From NCBI RefSeq assembly GCF_002733835.1, contig NZ_NVWY01000043.1, positions 1 through 36,574 on the forward strand: 36,574 nt of DNA, written 5' to 3'. Source of the DNA: Alcanivorax sp. (GTDB taxonomy: Bacteria > Pseudomonadota > Gammaproteobacteria > Pseudomonadales > Alcanivoracaceae). Positions 7,594 to 16,242 of the stretch are shown here, piece after piece. Each line of letters begins with the position of its first letter. Positions within the stretch are counted from its first letter, which is position 1. The notes beneath the pieces were generated by a model. The model had not been told where the DNA came from and did no database searches. It saw only the letters and a list, made by a program, of their open reading frames with translations. Position numbers and translations under genes: made by a program.

Positions 7594-8489
7594 GATTGCG
7601 CAGACTTATGTGTGTCCGGTGCCTTGAGCGCCCCCCCCGGATAAAGCTGCTGGTAGTCACTTATCTTTCGGAGTTCAGCAAACAGGGTTTCGTTATCCGG
7701 AATATTGAAGTCCCGTTCCAGCAATGTCGGCAGTGAACCAAACGTCTGATAGGCATGGTCCAGTAATGCCCACACCGGGTCGATCACATCGCTGCCGTGG
7801 GTATCCACTTTCAGATCTTCCGCTTCATCAAAATGGCCTGCGATGTGCAAATAGCAAATGCGATCACCGGGCAAGGCGGAAATAAAATCGTAGGGGTCAT
7901 AGCCATGATTAATACCGTTCACATAGGCATTATTCACATCCAGCAGCAGTTCGCAGTCAGCTTCCTGCAATACCGCATTCACAAAGTCGATTTCCGACAT
8001 CTGTGAATCGGGCGCCGCATTCCCCAACCGAGCATAGTAGCTAACGTGTTCAATACCGATGGGTTGTTCCAGAAAGTCCTGCACCTGACGAATACGATCC
8101 GCCACGTAATGCACCGCCTCTTCGGTGAAGGGAATCGGCATTAGGTCATACAGGTGACCGTGATCGCTACAGTAGCTCAGGTGTTCTGTGTACCGGCGAA
8201 TGTTGTGTTCCTTGAGGAACGACTTCACCGATTTTAATAATTCGAAGTCCAGCGGTTCTGGCCCACCCAGTGACAGACTCAGTCCGTGGGTGACGAAGGG
8301 ATAGCGCTCGGTAAAGGCACGAAATTCTTTACCCAGACGGCCCCCCATGGGGATCCAGTTCTCTGGCGCCACTTCCATAAAATTAAAAGGGATACTGTCA
8401 GGCGCGGAATCATGGGCCTGTGAAAGCGGGCCCATAAGGGCCCGCCGAAGACCCAGGCCCACTCCGGACACTGGTGTCTCAGTTTTCAT
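7590..8489 (-). CDS. bufB: DUF692 multinuclear non-heme iron oxidative enzyme (MNIO; BufB/HvfB/MbnB-like)
   Basis: A 299-residue TIM-barrel enzyme of the MNIO family, which uses an iron cluster and O2 to convert peptide cysteines into oxazolone-thioamide or thiooxazole-type groups. It has the expected order of blocks: GVGLGLRR at the start, FMEVAPENWI (residues 38-46), VTHGLSLSLGG with His68, TEHLSYCS with Glu102/His103, GIEHVSYYA with Glu147/His148, LLLDVNNAYVN with Asp184, YLHIAGHFD with His215/His219, DTHGSDV at 229-235 and LLERDFNIP with Glu258. These His/Asp/Glu residues are the candidate metal ligands by family pattern; I have not aligned them to a structure. It begins 12 bases after the precursor gene with an AAGGA ribosome site. 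Confidence 0.94.
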   Translation of the reverse strand: MKTETPVSGVGLGLRRALMGPLSQAHDSAPDSIPFNFMEVAPENWIPMGGRLGKEFRAFTERYPFVTHGLSLSLGGPEPLDFELLKSVKSFLKEHNIRRYTEHLSYCSDHGHLYDLMPIPFTEEAVHYVADRIRQVQDFLEQPIGIEHVSYYARLGNAAPDSQMSEIDFVNAVLQEADCELLLDVNNAYVNGINHGYDPYDFISALPGDRICYLHIAGHFDEAEDLKVDTHGSDVIDPVWALLDHAYQTFGSLPTLLERDFNIPDNETLFAELRKISDYQQLYPGGALKAPDTHKSAQS

Positions 8490-8501
8490 GGTCAGGCGTC
8501 C

Positions 8502-8798
8502 TTATGCGTCACCGCCGCATTTGCCTTCACCACACTTGCCTTCGCCTTTTTTATCTTCACCACATTTACCTTCGGCGCCTTTCTCACCACAACTGCCTTC
8601 GCCTTTCTTGTCTTCGCCACATTTACCTTCACCACACTTGCCTTCAGCGTGATCTGAGGCCAACTGGTAGCCAGCACTCAGGTCAGCAGCAGCAAACGGA
8701 TTTTCAGCAGCCTGGGCCACTGGTGCAGACAGCGCAGAAGCGACAACAGCAGCACCAACGGTAGCAGCCAGGGGGTTCAGTTTTGTCAGCTTAGCCAT
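8502..8798 (-). CDS. bufA: DUF2282 precursor peptide with six EG[K/S]CG motifs (BufA/HvfA/GigA-like)
   Basis: A 98-residue exported RiPP precursor. Residues 1-30 form a Sec-type signal (SALSAPVAQA before AENPF). The mature region is very hydrophilic, with six cysteines at 55, 60, 70, 79, 89 and 94. Every cysteine sits in EGKCG or, once (Cys70), EGSCG, and the motifs are separated by EDKKG or EKGA spacers. Cysteines in EGKCG motifs are the known substrates of MNIO enzymes in Haemophilus HvfA and in bufferins, giving copper-binding heterocycles. The signal peptide and adjoining residues serve as leader for enzyme recognition in those systems. It is first in a tight operon (A-B-C-DoxX), with GGAGAC as ribosome site. 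The strongest alternative, a plain metallothionein-like peptide, is disfavoured by the linked MNIO and partner genes. Confidence 0.93.
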   Translation of the reverse strand: MAKLTKLNPLAATVGAAVVASALSAPVAQAAENPFAAADLSAGYQLASDHAEGKCGEGKCGEDKKGEGSCGEKGAEGKCGEDKKGEGKCGEGKCGGDA

Positions 8799-8830
8799 GT
8801 TAAGTCTCCATACTTACTTTATTTGAGGGT

Positions 8831-8872
8831 GTACATTATTGAATGTCATGTCCGAAGCCGTTTTACCGGCTC
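8831..8872 (-). promoter_or_regulatory. Candidate operator and leader hairpin upstream of the buf-type operon
   Basis: Within about 75 bases upstream of the precursor gene there is a palindrome ACATT-ATTG-AATGT (8833-8846), and a hairpin that on the minus strand reads GAGCCG-GTAAAA-CGGCTT (8855-8872). Related operons are induced by copper or gold through ECF sigma factors or metal regulators. I could not identify a confident -35/-10 pair or a known regulator motif, so this is only a candidate control region. Confidence 0.35.
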
Positions 8873-8952
8873 AGGCACCCGCGCAAATCAAGAGCACCTG
8901 ACACAGACAATATAGAGATGCACGCGTGAGGTAAACGTTACGGCTACAGGCT

Positions 8953-8986
8953 AAAAAAAACAAAAAAGGCCGCAGAATACGGCCTT
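8953..8986 (-). terminator. Intrinsic terminator of the FabH-like gene
   Basis: On the minus strand a perfect 7-bp stem, AAGGCCG and CGGCCTT with loop TATTCTG, is followed by a long T-rich run (TTTTTTGTTTTTTTT overall). It lies 28 bases after the stop of the minus-strand condensing-enzyme gene and separates it from the buf-type operon. Confidence 0.9.
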
Positions 8987-9013
8987 GTGAAGAGCAGGTG
9001 AACGCAGCAGTGA

Positions 9014-10144
9014 TTATTTGATGCGGTTCACAATAACGCTGCCGATGGAATAACCGGCACCGAAAGAACAAATAACGCCCTTGGTATCCACCGGTAGATC
9101 TTCATTGTATTTGTGAAACGCAATCATGGAGCCCGCTGAACTGGTGTTGGCGTATGCATCCAGAATCACCGGGGCTTCCTCACGGGTGGCGGGACGGCCC
9201 AGTACCCGTTTGGAAATCAGTTCGTTCATGCTCAGGTTGGCCTGATGCAGCCACATGCGGCTGACAGACTCCACCGGCACCTGGGTATCGGCCAGGTGCG
9301 AGCTGATCTGCTCGGCAACCATGGGACAAACTTCCTTGAAAACCTTGCGCCCTTCCTGACGAAAAAGCTTGTCACGGGCACCCACGCCTCGCTCATCAGC
9401 CCGGTTCAGGAAGCCAAAGTTGTTACGGATGTTGTTGGAAAACTTGGTTTGCAGGCGAGTGCCCAGAATTTCCCATTGATTGCCAGACGTCGCATCTTCC
9501 TTGCGCTCCAGAATCACGGCCGTGGCCACATCACCGAAAATGAAGTGGCAATCACGGTCTTCCCAGGCCAGGTGTGCCGAGCAGATTTCCGGGTTCACCA
9601 TCAGCACCCGGCGGGCACTGCCATTGCGAATCGCATCCACGCCGGCCTGGATACCGAAAGTGGCACTGGAACAGGCCACGTTCATGTCGTAACCCCAGCC
9701 GTGGTCCATACCCAGGGCCGCTTGCACTTCCACGGCCATGGCCGGGTAGGCACGCTGCATATTGGAGCAGGCAACCAGTACGGCATCCAGGTCATTGGCT
9801 GTCAGGCCGGCATGATCCAGTGCCTGTTTGGCCGCCTTTACGGCGATTTCCGCCTGGATCGACACCTCATCATCGGTGCGTTCATCAATGCGGGGAGCCA
9901 GGCGGTCAGGATCCAGAATTCCTGTTTTATCAATCACATAACGCTGCTTGATACCTGACGCTTTTTCGATAAAAGCACTGTTGGACGGCCCCAGGGCTTC
10001 CATCTCACCGGCCTCGATGGCTTGTGCGTTGCGGGCGTTATAACGTTCCACGTATTCATTGAATGATTCCACCAGTTCATCGTTGGTGATGGTCTGGCCC
10101 GGGGTCCACAGGCCGGTCCCACTGATTACAACCGAATAGCTCAC
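9014..10144 (-). CDS. Beta-ketoacyl-ACP synthase III-like condensing enzyme (FabH superfamily)
   Basis: A 376-residue thiolase-fold enzyme. The Cys-His-Asn triad of the KAS III family is complete: Cys158 in [10 protein letters not shown], His300 in [10 protein letters not shown] and Asn333 in YANTSSAGS. The C-terminal [13 protein letters not shown] strand closes the fold. It is longer than E. coli FabH (about 317 residues), with an N-terminal insert around residues 25-60. This size and pattern match the FabH-like group typified by Pseudomonas PA3286, which uses medium-chain acyl-CoA from beta-oxidation rather than acetyl-CoA; that match is from memory. The start is GTG at 10144 with GAGGA about nine bases upstream. 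It has its own terminator and an upstream region with palindromes, so it is probably monocistronic. Confidence 0.88.
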   Translation of the reverse strand: MSYSVVISGTGLWTPGQTITNDELVESFNEYVERYNARNAQAIEAGEMEALGPSNSAFIEKASGIKQRYVIDKTGILDPDRLAPRIDERTDDEVSIQAEIAVKAAKQALDHAGLTANDLDAVLVACSNMQRAYPAMAVEVQAALGMDHGWGYDMNVACSSATFGIQAGVDAIRNGSARRVLMVNPEICSAHLAWEDRDCHFIFGDVATAVILERKEDATSGNQWEILGTRLQTKFSNNIRNNFGFLNRADERGVGARDKLFRQEGRKVFKEVCPMVAEQISSHLADTQVPVESVSRMWLHQANLSMNELISKRVLGRPATREEAPVILDAYANTSSAGSMIAFHKYNEDLPVDTKGVICSFGAGYSIGSVIVNRIK

Positions 10145-10164
10145 AAGCGAGTCCTCGCACTAAT

Positions 10165-10213
10165 GCAGGGCCAGCCGCCCTGCTACAGCAAATTAGATAA
10201 TGGGTCGATTATC
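10165..10213 (-). promoter_or_regulatory. Hairpin and GATAAT-N6-ATTATC palindrome upstream of the condensing enzyme
   Basis: Two symmetric elements precede the GTG start. A 6-bp stem GCAGGG/CCCTGC lies at 10165-10183. A perfect 6-6-6 palindrome, GATAAT then GGGTCG then ATTATC, lies at 10196-10213. The second has the shape of a dimeric regulator's operator and sits where the promoter should be. No known regulator is assigned. Confidence 0.4.
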
Positions 10214-10334
10214 CGGATTCAGCGGGCCCGGCGCAAAGGCACCAGGGCCCATTTTGTTGGTTATTACGGTCGTTCAGAGGCCTGTTTACGTCTTGTGCTG
10301 TGGCCGGAGCGCCGTAAGCAAGCCTATTCGCCCT

Positions 10335-13300
10335 TCAGCATTGCTCCCACTGTTTATTCAGTCGTTTCGCTGACACAGGCACTTTGGTGCCCAGCTGCTG
10401 GGCAAACAGGCTCACCCGGTAGTCCTGCAGCATCCAGAAAAACTGTTGCAGGGGCTCGGGTTGCTTCCATAACGGGGCACCGGCAGCCCGGGTTTCATGC
10501 TGTTTGCTGTACGCCTCCAGCTCCGCACTGAGAGTGCGATCCTTGCCGATCTGCCCGCCCAGCTTATCCAGGCGGTGGTCGATGGCCCCCAATAGCCGCG
10601 GGTATTCCTGTAACCAGGCCCAGGGCACCTGTAACAGCACGTCATCGGGAAATAATTGCCCAAGCTGTTGCTTCAGGTCTCGGTGGGCATGGGCCCAGGC
10701 CAGCGGGAAGTTCTTTTCCAGCGCACCCATCAACTGCCGGTAGTGCGCGAACAGCGTCCCCAGCGTGGCCAATTGCTGCTGTGCCCAGGGCACAAAATCG
10801 CCACGGTGGGCATTGAGTCGGTCCCGAAACGACGCCTCGTTACGCACCGGCTCATCCAGCTGGAAATGCTCGGCCAATAACCGCAGCAAGCCGTGATCAA
10901 GCGCATTACGGGCCATGGCGCCTTTCTCGGTTTTCAGTTTCTGGAAACCCGCCATTTGCGAGGCCTGCTTGCGCAGATCCCGTAGCTGCATCGACAGTTT
11001 GAAGCTCAACAAGCGGGCCGTGCCCCATCGGTGTGCCCAGGCGGCCTCGACGTCATCGTCCCGATACTGCAGCTCTACCTCGCTGCCAACATCCACCAGG
11101 GCCGGGAAACGGCGCACGGTCATGCCTCCCAAATCCTGATCCTCGGTTTCCGGCAGCTCACCAAACAGCCACTCCTGACCACGCAATGCCGGCGCGGCTT
11201 CGGGAGGTTTGGGCAAGTCCCGGGTGACGCCAGCGAGCCGGTCTTTTACATCATCCAGGCTGCGGCCCTGGGCGTGGACCTTGCGTTTGCCGTCAACACG
11301 GTCCACCACCTGAATAAACATGCGCAGATGGTCCGGCAAGGTGGCCGCCTGCCACTCCTCCAGCTCGATACGAAGGCCGGTCATGCGCTGCAGTTCCCGG
11401 GTCATGGCCGGCAGCAACGGCTCATCCGGCGTCAGGGTTTCCATCAGAGCGCTGACATAATCCGGCACCGGCACAAAATGGCGGCGGCGGGCCTTGGGCA
11501 AGGCCCGAATCAACGCTTCCAGCTTTTCGCGCAGCAACCCGGGCACCAGCCAGTCCAGTCGCGCCTCCGACACCTGATTCAGCACGGCCAGCGGCACGAT
11601 CAGGGTGACCCCGTCACGCTCCCCGGTAGGATCGAAGCTGTATTCCAGCGGCAGGCGAAGGCCATCAAGTTTAAGCTGATCGGGAAACTGGTCATTGCCC
11701 AGATTCGGGCTTCGCGAAAGCAAAAAACTCTCATCCATGAGCAACGCATTTTTTTGTTCCTCACTGGCGTGTTTGCTGTACCAGTTCATCAGCCCGGCGA
11801 CAGTGTGAAGGTCACCGGGCAGGCGTGCGTCGTAGAAAGCCACCCGCGCTTCTTCATCCACCAAAATGTCCCGACGGCGCAGTTTGTGCTCCATCTCTTC
11901 CAGTGCTTCAAAGCGCTTGCGATTGGTTTTCACAAACGGCGGCTCCCGGGTCAGCTGCCCCATGACCAGGCCTTCACGGATCATCAACTCACGGGCTTCT
12001 TGCGGGTGAATGGGTCCATAGTTAACCGGCCTGCCGCTGGCCAGAATCAGGCCGAACAGATTGACCTGTTCCTTTGCCATGGCGCAGCCGCGCTTTTTCG
12101 ACCAATGCGGCTCGAAATATTGTCGCTTGAGCAGGTGCCCTGCCGCCTGTTCGATCCACAACGGATCGGTTTTTGCCACGGTCCGGGCGAACAACCGGCT
12201 GGTCTCCACCTGCTCTGCCGCCATCAACCAGCGCGCCTTGGTCTTTGACAGTGACGACCCCGGCCATACCAGGGGCTTGCGGTTTCGCGTCGACAACCAT
12301 TCGCCCTCTTCCGTGCGTTGCATGACATTAGCCAACAACCCGGTAAGCAACGCCTGATGCAGCGGCGCGTAGAGCGGGGACGGAGGAGCGTTATCGCCGT
12401 TTTTGCTCTTTGCCTTATCAGGTTCTCTTAACGGCAATCCGGATTCCACTGGCGCGTTCAGCTCCCAACCCTGCTCTTTACTCAGCAATAATAGTTGACG
12501 ATGAGTGTCGCGCCATTCGCGCATTCGCGTGGGAGACAGGAAGGTTTTCTTGAGCAGCTTCTCATACTGGTTGCGGCTCAGGGCTTCGCGTTGGGAATCC
12601 GCCCACTGCCACAGCTTCACAAAAAACAGGAAATCCGATTCCTTGTCGGTGAAAGGCTGGTGGGCCTGATCCGCTTGTTGCTGCTTATCGTGGGGGCGTT
12701 CCCGAGGATCCTGGGCGGCCAGTGCGGACACCACGATCAAGGCCTCGCGCAACACTTTCTTTTCCGCCGCCGCGACCAGCATTCGGCCCAGAGTGGGGTC
12801 CAGCGGGAAACGTGCCAGCTGCCGCCCCAGTGCGGTCAGCGTCTGTTTTTCTGTCAACGCGCCCAGCTCATCCAGCAACCGGTAACCATCGCGGATCAGC
12901 CGGCCATCCGGCGGTTCGATAAAGGGGAAATCTTCGACCTTGCCCAGGCGCAGGTCTGCCATCTGCAGAATCACTGCCCCCAGATTGGTGCGCTGGATTT
13001 CCGGGTCGGTGAACGCCGGCCGATTGAGAAAATCGTCTTCGTCAAACAGGCGGAAACAGATACCCGGCATTACGCGGCCGCTACGCCCGGCCCGCTGATT
13101 GGCACTGGCCTGGCTCACCGGCTCCACCGGCAGGCGCTGTACCTTGGAATGCACGCTATAACGGCTGATACGCGCGGTGCCGGCATCAATCACATAGCGA
13201 ATGCCGGGCACCGTGAGTGAGGTCTCTGCCACGTTGGTACTGAGTACCACGCGGCGCCCCCGGTGGGCAGAAAAAATACGATGCTGCTCGGCCTGGCTGA

Positions 13301-14285
13301 GACGCGCATACAGCGGCAGAATTTCTGTGTCGCGCAGGCTGGAACCCTGTGTCGCACAGCGTTTCAGGTGGTGGTGCACATCACGAATATCCCGTTCACC
13401 GGCCAGAAACACCAGCACATCGCGCGCCATCGGCAGGCCATCGCGACGCTCATCACGCTGAATTTCCAACAGGATATCTTCCACCTGCCGGGACAACTCC
13501 TGCCCGTCTGCGGGTGGCCGGTAACGCATCTCCACCGGAAAAGTACGCCCGGACACTTCCAGCACCGGGGCGCCACCGAAATGTTCGGCAAACCGTTGGT
13601 GATCGATGGTGGCCGAGGTGATGATCACTTTCAGATCTGGCCGGCGTGGTAACAGCTGTTTGAGATAGCCAAGCAGAAAATCGATGTTCAGGCTGCGCTC
13701 GTGGGCCTCATCAATAATCAGGGTATCGTATTGATTAAGAAAACGGTCCTGCTGAATTTCGTTAAGCAGCATGCCATCGGTGAGCACCTTGATCAGCGAA
13801 TGTTCACTGACCTGCTCGGAGAACCGCACCTTGAACCCCACGGCGCTTCCCAGTGGGCTATGCAGCTCTTCCGCTACCCGGGTTGCCACCGCTCTGGCCG
13901 CCAGGCGCCGTGGCTGGGTGTGGCCGATGGTGCCTTCAATGCCCCGTCCCAGCTCCAGGCAGATTTTGGGTAACTGGGTGGTTTTACCGGAGCCGGTTTC
14001 CCCCGCAATGACCACCACCTGGTGGTCGCTGATCGCCTGCATGATATCCTCCCGGCTGGCCACAACCGGGAGATCCGGCCACTCCAGTGCCGGTACGGAT
14101 GCAAGACGCTTATCCCGGCTGGCCATGGAGGCGGCCATGGCCTCGGCGACTTTATCTACAGCTTTAGGGTTACGTTTCCCGGCCGGCGTTCGTGCCAGGC
14201 CATCAACCCGTTTCTTCAGACGAAAACGGTCAGCCCGACGTACTTTGTCGAGCTGCTGGTATAGCGGTTTCAGGGTATCGGTCAT
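10335..14285 (-). CDS. hrpA: ATP-dependent RNA helicase HrpA
   Basis: A 1316-residue DEAH-box helicase of the usual HrpA length. The motor begins around residue 80: Walker A GETGSGKT at 95-102, the DEAH box at 192-195, SAT at 224-226, and the motif VI QRAGRSGR that closes the second RecA lobe. The winged-helix/ratchet, OB-fold and the long DUF3418 C-terminal domain specific to HrpA follow. HrpA rescues stalled ribosomes and processes some mRNAs in enterobacteria. The ATG at 14285 has only a weak ribosome site. The gene lies 66 bases after an M61 peptidase gene on the same strand, with a stable hairpin (14300-14327) between them. Confidence 0.97.
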   Translation of the reverse strand: MTDTLKPLYQQLDKVRRADRFRLKKRVDGLARTPAGKRNPKAVDKVAEAMAASMASRDKRLASVPALEWPDLPVVASREDIMQAISDHQVVVIAGETGSGKTTQLPKICLELGRGIEGTIGHTQPRRLAARAVATRVAEELHSPLGSAVGFKVRFSEQVSEHSLIKVLTDGMLLNEIQQDRFLNQYDTLIIDEAHERSLNIDFLLGYLKQLLPRRPDLKVIITSATIDHQRFAEHFGGAPVLEVSGRTFPVEMRYRPPADGQELSRQVEDILLEIQRDERRDGLPMARDVLVFLAGERDIRDVHHHLKRCATQGSSLRDTEILPLYARLSQAEQHRIFSAHRGRRVVLSTNVAETSLTVPGIRYVIDAGTARISRYSVHSKVQRLPVEPVSQASANQRAGRSGRVMPGICFRLFDEDDFLNRPAFTDPEIQRTNLGAVILQMADLRLGKVEDFPFIEPPDGRLIRDGYRLLDELGALTEKQTLTALGRQLARFPLDPTLGRMLVAAAEKKVLREALIVVSALAAQDPRERPHDKQQQADQAHQPFTDKESDFLFFVKLWQWADSQREALSRNQYEKLLKKTFLSPTRMREWRDTHRQLLLLSKEQGWELNAPVESGLPLREPDKAKSKNGDNAPPSPLYAPLHQALLTGLLANVMQRTEEGEWLSTRNRKPLVWPGSSLSKTKARWLMAAEQVETSRLFARTVAKTDPLWIEQAAGHLLKRQYFEPHWSKKRGCAMAKEQVNLFGLILASGRPVNYGPIHPQEARELMIREGLVMGQLTREPPFVKTNRKRFEALEEMEHKLRRRDILVDEEARVAFYDARLPGDLHTVAGLMNWYSKHASEEQKNALLMDESFLLSRSPNLGNDQFPDQLKLDGLRLPLEYSFDPTGERDGVTLIVPLAVLNQVSEARLDWLVPGLLREKLEALIRALPKARRRHFVPVPDYVSALMETLTPDEPLLPAMTRELQRMTGLRIELEEWQAATLPDHLRMFIQVVDRVDGKRKVHAQGRSLDDVKDRLAGVTRDLPKPPEAAPALRGQEWLFGELPETEDQDLGGMTVRRFPALVDVGSEVELQYRDDDVEAAWAHRWGTARLLSFKLSMQLRDLRKQASQMAGFQKLKTEKGAMARNALDHGLLRLLAEHFQLDEPVRNEASFRDRLNAHRGDFVPWAQQQLATLGTLFAHYRQLMGALEKNFPLAWAHAHRDLKQQLGQLFPDDVLLQVPWAWLQEYPRLLGAIDHRLDKLGGQIGKDRTLSAELEAYSKQHETRAAGAPLWKQPEPLQQFFWMLQDYRVSLFAQQLGTKVPVSAKRLNKQWEQC

Positions 14286-14299
14286 TTAATTGCCATTGG

Positions 14300-14327
14300 G
14301 CAGGAGTGCTTTTCAAGTCACTCCTGC
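14300..14327 (-). other. 9-bp stem hairpin between the M61 peptidase gene and hrpA
   Basis: GCAGGAGTG at 14300-14308 pairs perfectly with CACTCCTGC at 14319-14327 around a 10-base loop. On the minus strand it lies 24 bases after the peptidase stop and 14 bases before the hrpA ATG. There is no T-tract, so it may be a weak terminator, an mRNA end-stabilising hairpin, or a leader structure limiting hrpA translation. Confidence 0.55.
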
Positions 14328-14351
14328 GGATAACAAACGAATTTCGTGCCG

Positions 14352-16142
14352 CTATTTTGCGTGCAGCCACGCACGGCCTTTTTCTGTCAGCCCACCTTTG
14401 GCGATAGTCAGGAATGCAGTGCTGGCTTCGGTGGCTTCCACCTTGACCTTGAACCGCATCAACTCATCACGCCGGAAAGCATGAATCTCCATGACCTCGC
14501 CGGGCAGGAAACCCGACAGCAGATTATCAATATTGCCGGTGGTGGCCTGCAGGCCATCCACGGCGATAATCACATCACCAGCGGATAGCCCCGCCGCCAT
14601 GGCGGCCCCTTGCTCAAACGCCACCGCGATTTTCGCCCCCATGGTATCCGGCACCAACCTGGCGCCCAGATGGGGAATGCCATCCTTGCCGGCTTTGCCG
14701 CCGTTATCCCCGTGGCCGGCAGCACTACGCCAGTGCAATTCCACCCCACGTTCTGCCAACAATTCAGCCAGCGGCAAATCCTCTGTGCTGTACAGGGCCT
14801 GGTTGAAAAAATCGCTCATATCGCAACCGGCGATTTCTTCTGCCAGCGGCTGAATACCCTGCTCCGGCACGCCCTCACCGGTCTGCCCGTAGCGCTGCCA
14901 CAGCACTCGCATCAGGTCATCCAGAGTCTTTGCCTCACCGGTCAGGTTACGCAGTGTCAAATCCAGCACCAGCGCCACCAGTGAGCCCTTGGTGTAGTAG
15001 CTGACAATGGCATTAGGCGCATTTTCATCCTGTTTGTAGAAGCGGGTCCAGGCATCAAAGCTGGATTCCGTCACCGTTTGTTTATGGCGACCCTGCCCCC
15101 GGTACACCCGGGTGAGCGTTTGCCCAAGCAGCTCCAGGTAACTCTGCGGCGCAATCAGCCCTGTGCGGGTGAGGGAGAGATCGTCGTAATAACTGGTGAT
15201 CCCTTCAAACGCCCACAGCAATTCGGTATGCACTTCCTGTGACAGATCAAAAGGGGTGAACGCAGCGGGCTTGATGCGCTTCACGTTCCAGGTATGAAAA
15301 TACTCATGGCTGCACAGCCCCAGATAGGAACGATAGCCGTCGTGAACCTTGCCAGGCTCATCGCTGCGCCGAGGCAAATCATCGCGGGGGCACATCAGGC
15401 TGGTGGAATTACGGTGCTCCAGTCCGCCATAACCATTGCCGGTGACCAGCGTCATGAAAACATAGCGATCCATGGGCGCCGGCTCGCCAAACATGCGGAT
15501 ATGGTGTTCACAAATCGGTTTCAGGTCCCGACAGAGTCGCGCCATATCGGCTTTATGACGCCCAGCCAACACCACCCAGTGCGGCACACCACAGGCTTCG
15601 AACTGGGCATACTCAAACGGCCCCATTTCCACCGGGTGGTCGATCAGATCATCGTAGTTGTCCGCCAGGAACATACCGAAACCCAACTCCGAGCCGGACT
15701 CACGTGCCAGGCCGGTCGCCACTTGCCAGCCGTTATAGGCATGCCCTTGCGGGGGCTCTATGGCAACGTGACAGGGTTGATCTTCATGGCCCATGGCGGC
15801 CAGGAACACGCAGCTGCCGTTAAAATAACCGTGGGTGGTGTCCAGGTGCGCGCCACGCACGGACAAATCCCAGGCATAAACGTGATAGTGCAGTTGTACC
15901 GGGCCATCACAGGGGGGCACCTGCCAGGTTTGCTTGTCCCGTTTGGCCACAGGCAAGGTTTCACCATGGCTACTGGCTTCCACATGCACAATATGGCGCG
16001 CGAAATCGCGAATCATATAACTGCCAGGAATCCAGGCGGGCAAGCTGAACGCCTGCCCCTCCGGGGTCGGGTCCGCCACCGTCAGGGTTACTTCAAACAG
16101 GTGCGCCTCGGGGCGCAGCGGGCGAATCCGGTATTCGATCAT
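14352..16142 (-). CDS. M61 family metallopeptidase with PDZ domain (glycyl aminopeptidase-like)
   Basis: A 596-residue protein. An N-terminal beta domain includes SLPAWIPGSYMIRDFARHI. The gluzincin catalytic core has the HEYFH zinc motif (His279, Glu280, His283) extended to HTWNVKRIKP, and the third ligand is probably Glu313 in LLWAFEGITSYY. A C-terminal PDZ domain (about 485-575) contains AAMAAGLSAGDVIIAVDG. M61 enzymes such as Sphingomonas glycyl aminopeptidase release N-terminal Gly or Ala. No signal peptide is visible, so it is likely cytoplasmic. The start at 16142 has AGGAG nearby; an ATG at 16172 would add ten residues and has no such site. Confidence 0.93.
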   Translation of the reverse strand: MIEYRIRPLRPEAHLFEVTLTVADPTPEGQAFSLPAWIPGSYMIRDFARHIVHVEASSHGETLPVAKRDKQTWQVPPCDGPVQLHYHVYAWDLSVRGAHLDTTHGYFNGSCVFLAAMGHEDQPCHVAIEPPQGHAYNGWQVATGLARESGSELGFGMFLADNYDDLIDHPVEMGPFEYAQFEACGVPHWVVLAGRHKADMARLCRDLKPICEHHIRMFGEPAPMDRYVFMTLVTGNGYGGLEHRNSTSLMCPRDDLPRRSDEPGKVHDGYRSYLGLCSHEYFHTWNVKRIKPAAFTPFDLSQEVHTELLWAFEGITSYYDDLSLTRTGLIAPQSYLELLGQTLTRVYRGQGRHKQTVTESSFDAWTRFYKQDENAPNAIVSYYTKGSLVALVLDLTLRNLTGEAKTLDDLMRVLWQRYGQTGEGVPEQGIQPLAEEIAGCDMSDFFNQALYSTEDLPLAELLAERGVELHWRSAAGHGDNGGKAGKDGIPHLGARLVPDTMGAKIAVAFEQGAAMAAGLSAGDVIIAVDGLQATTGNIDNLLSGFLPGEVMEIHAFRRDELMRFKVKVEATEASTAFLTIAKGGLTEKGRAWLHAK

Positions 16143-16191
16143 GGTGACTCCTGAAAGGTGTGTCGCGTTCATTCAATCGGGATTTAGCATC

Positions 16192-16223
16192 ACAAACAAA
16201 ACCGGGAGCCCAAGGCTCCCGGT
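16192..16223 (-). terminator. Intrinsic terminator after the lipoprotein gene
   Basis: A perfect 10-bp GC-rich stem (ACCGGGAGCC and GGCTCCCGGT) with a 3-base loop is followed on the minus strand by TTTTGTTTG. It lies 19 bases after the lipoprotein stop and separates that gene from the M61 peptidase gene. Confidence 0.9.
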
Positions 16224-16242
16224 AAACGGCGCAGGCCAGAGA

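Noticed and set aside
8505..8648. Possible CRISPR-like or tandem DNA repeat
   Set aside because: The periodic DNA encodes the EGKCG modules of the precursor peptide in frame; spacing is irregular and there are no spacers.
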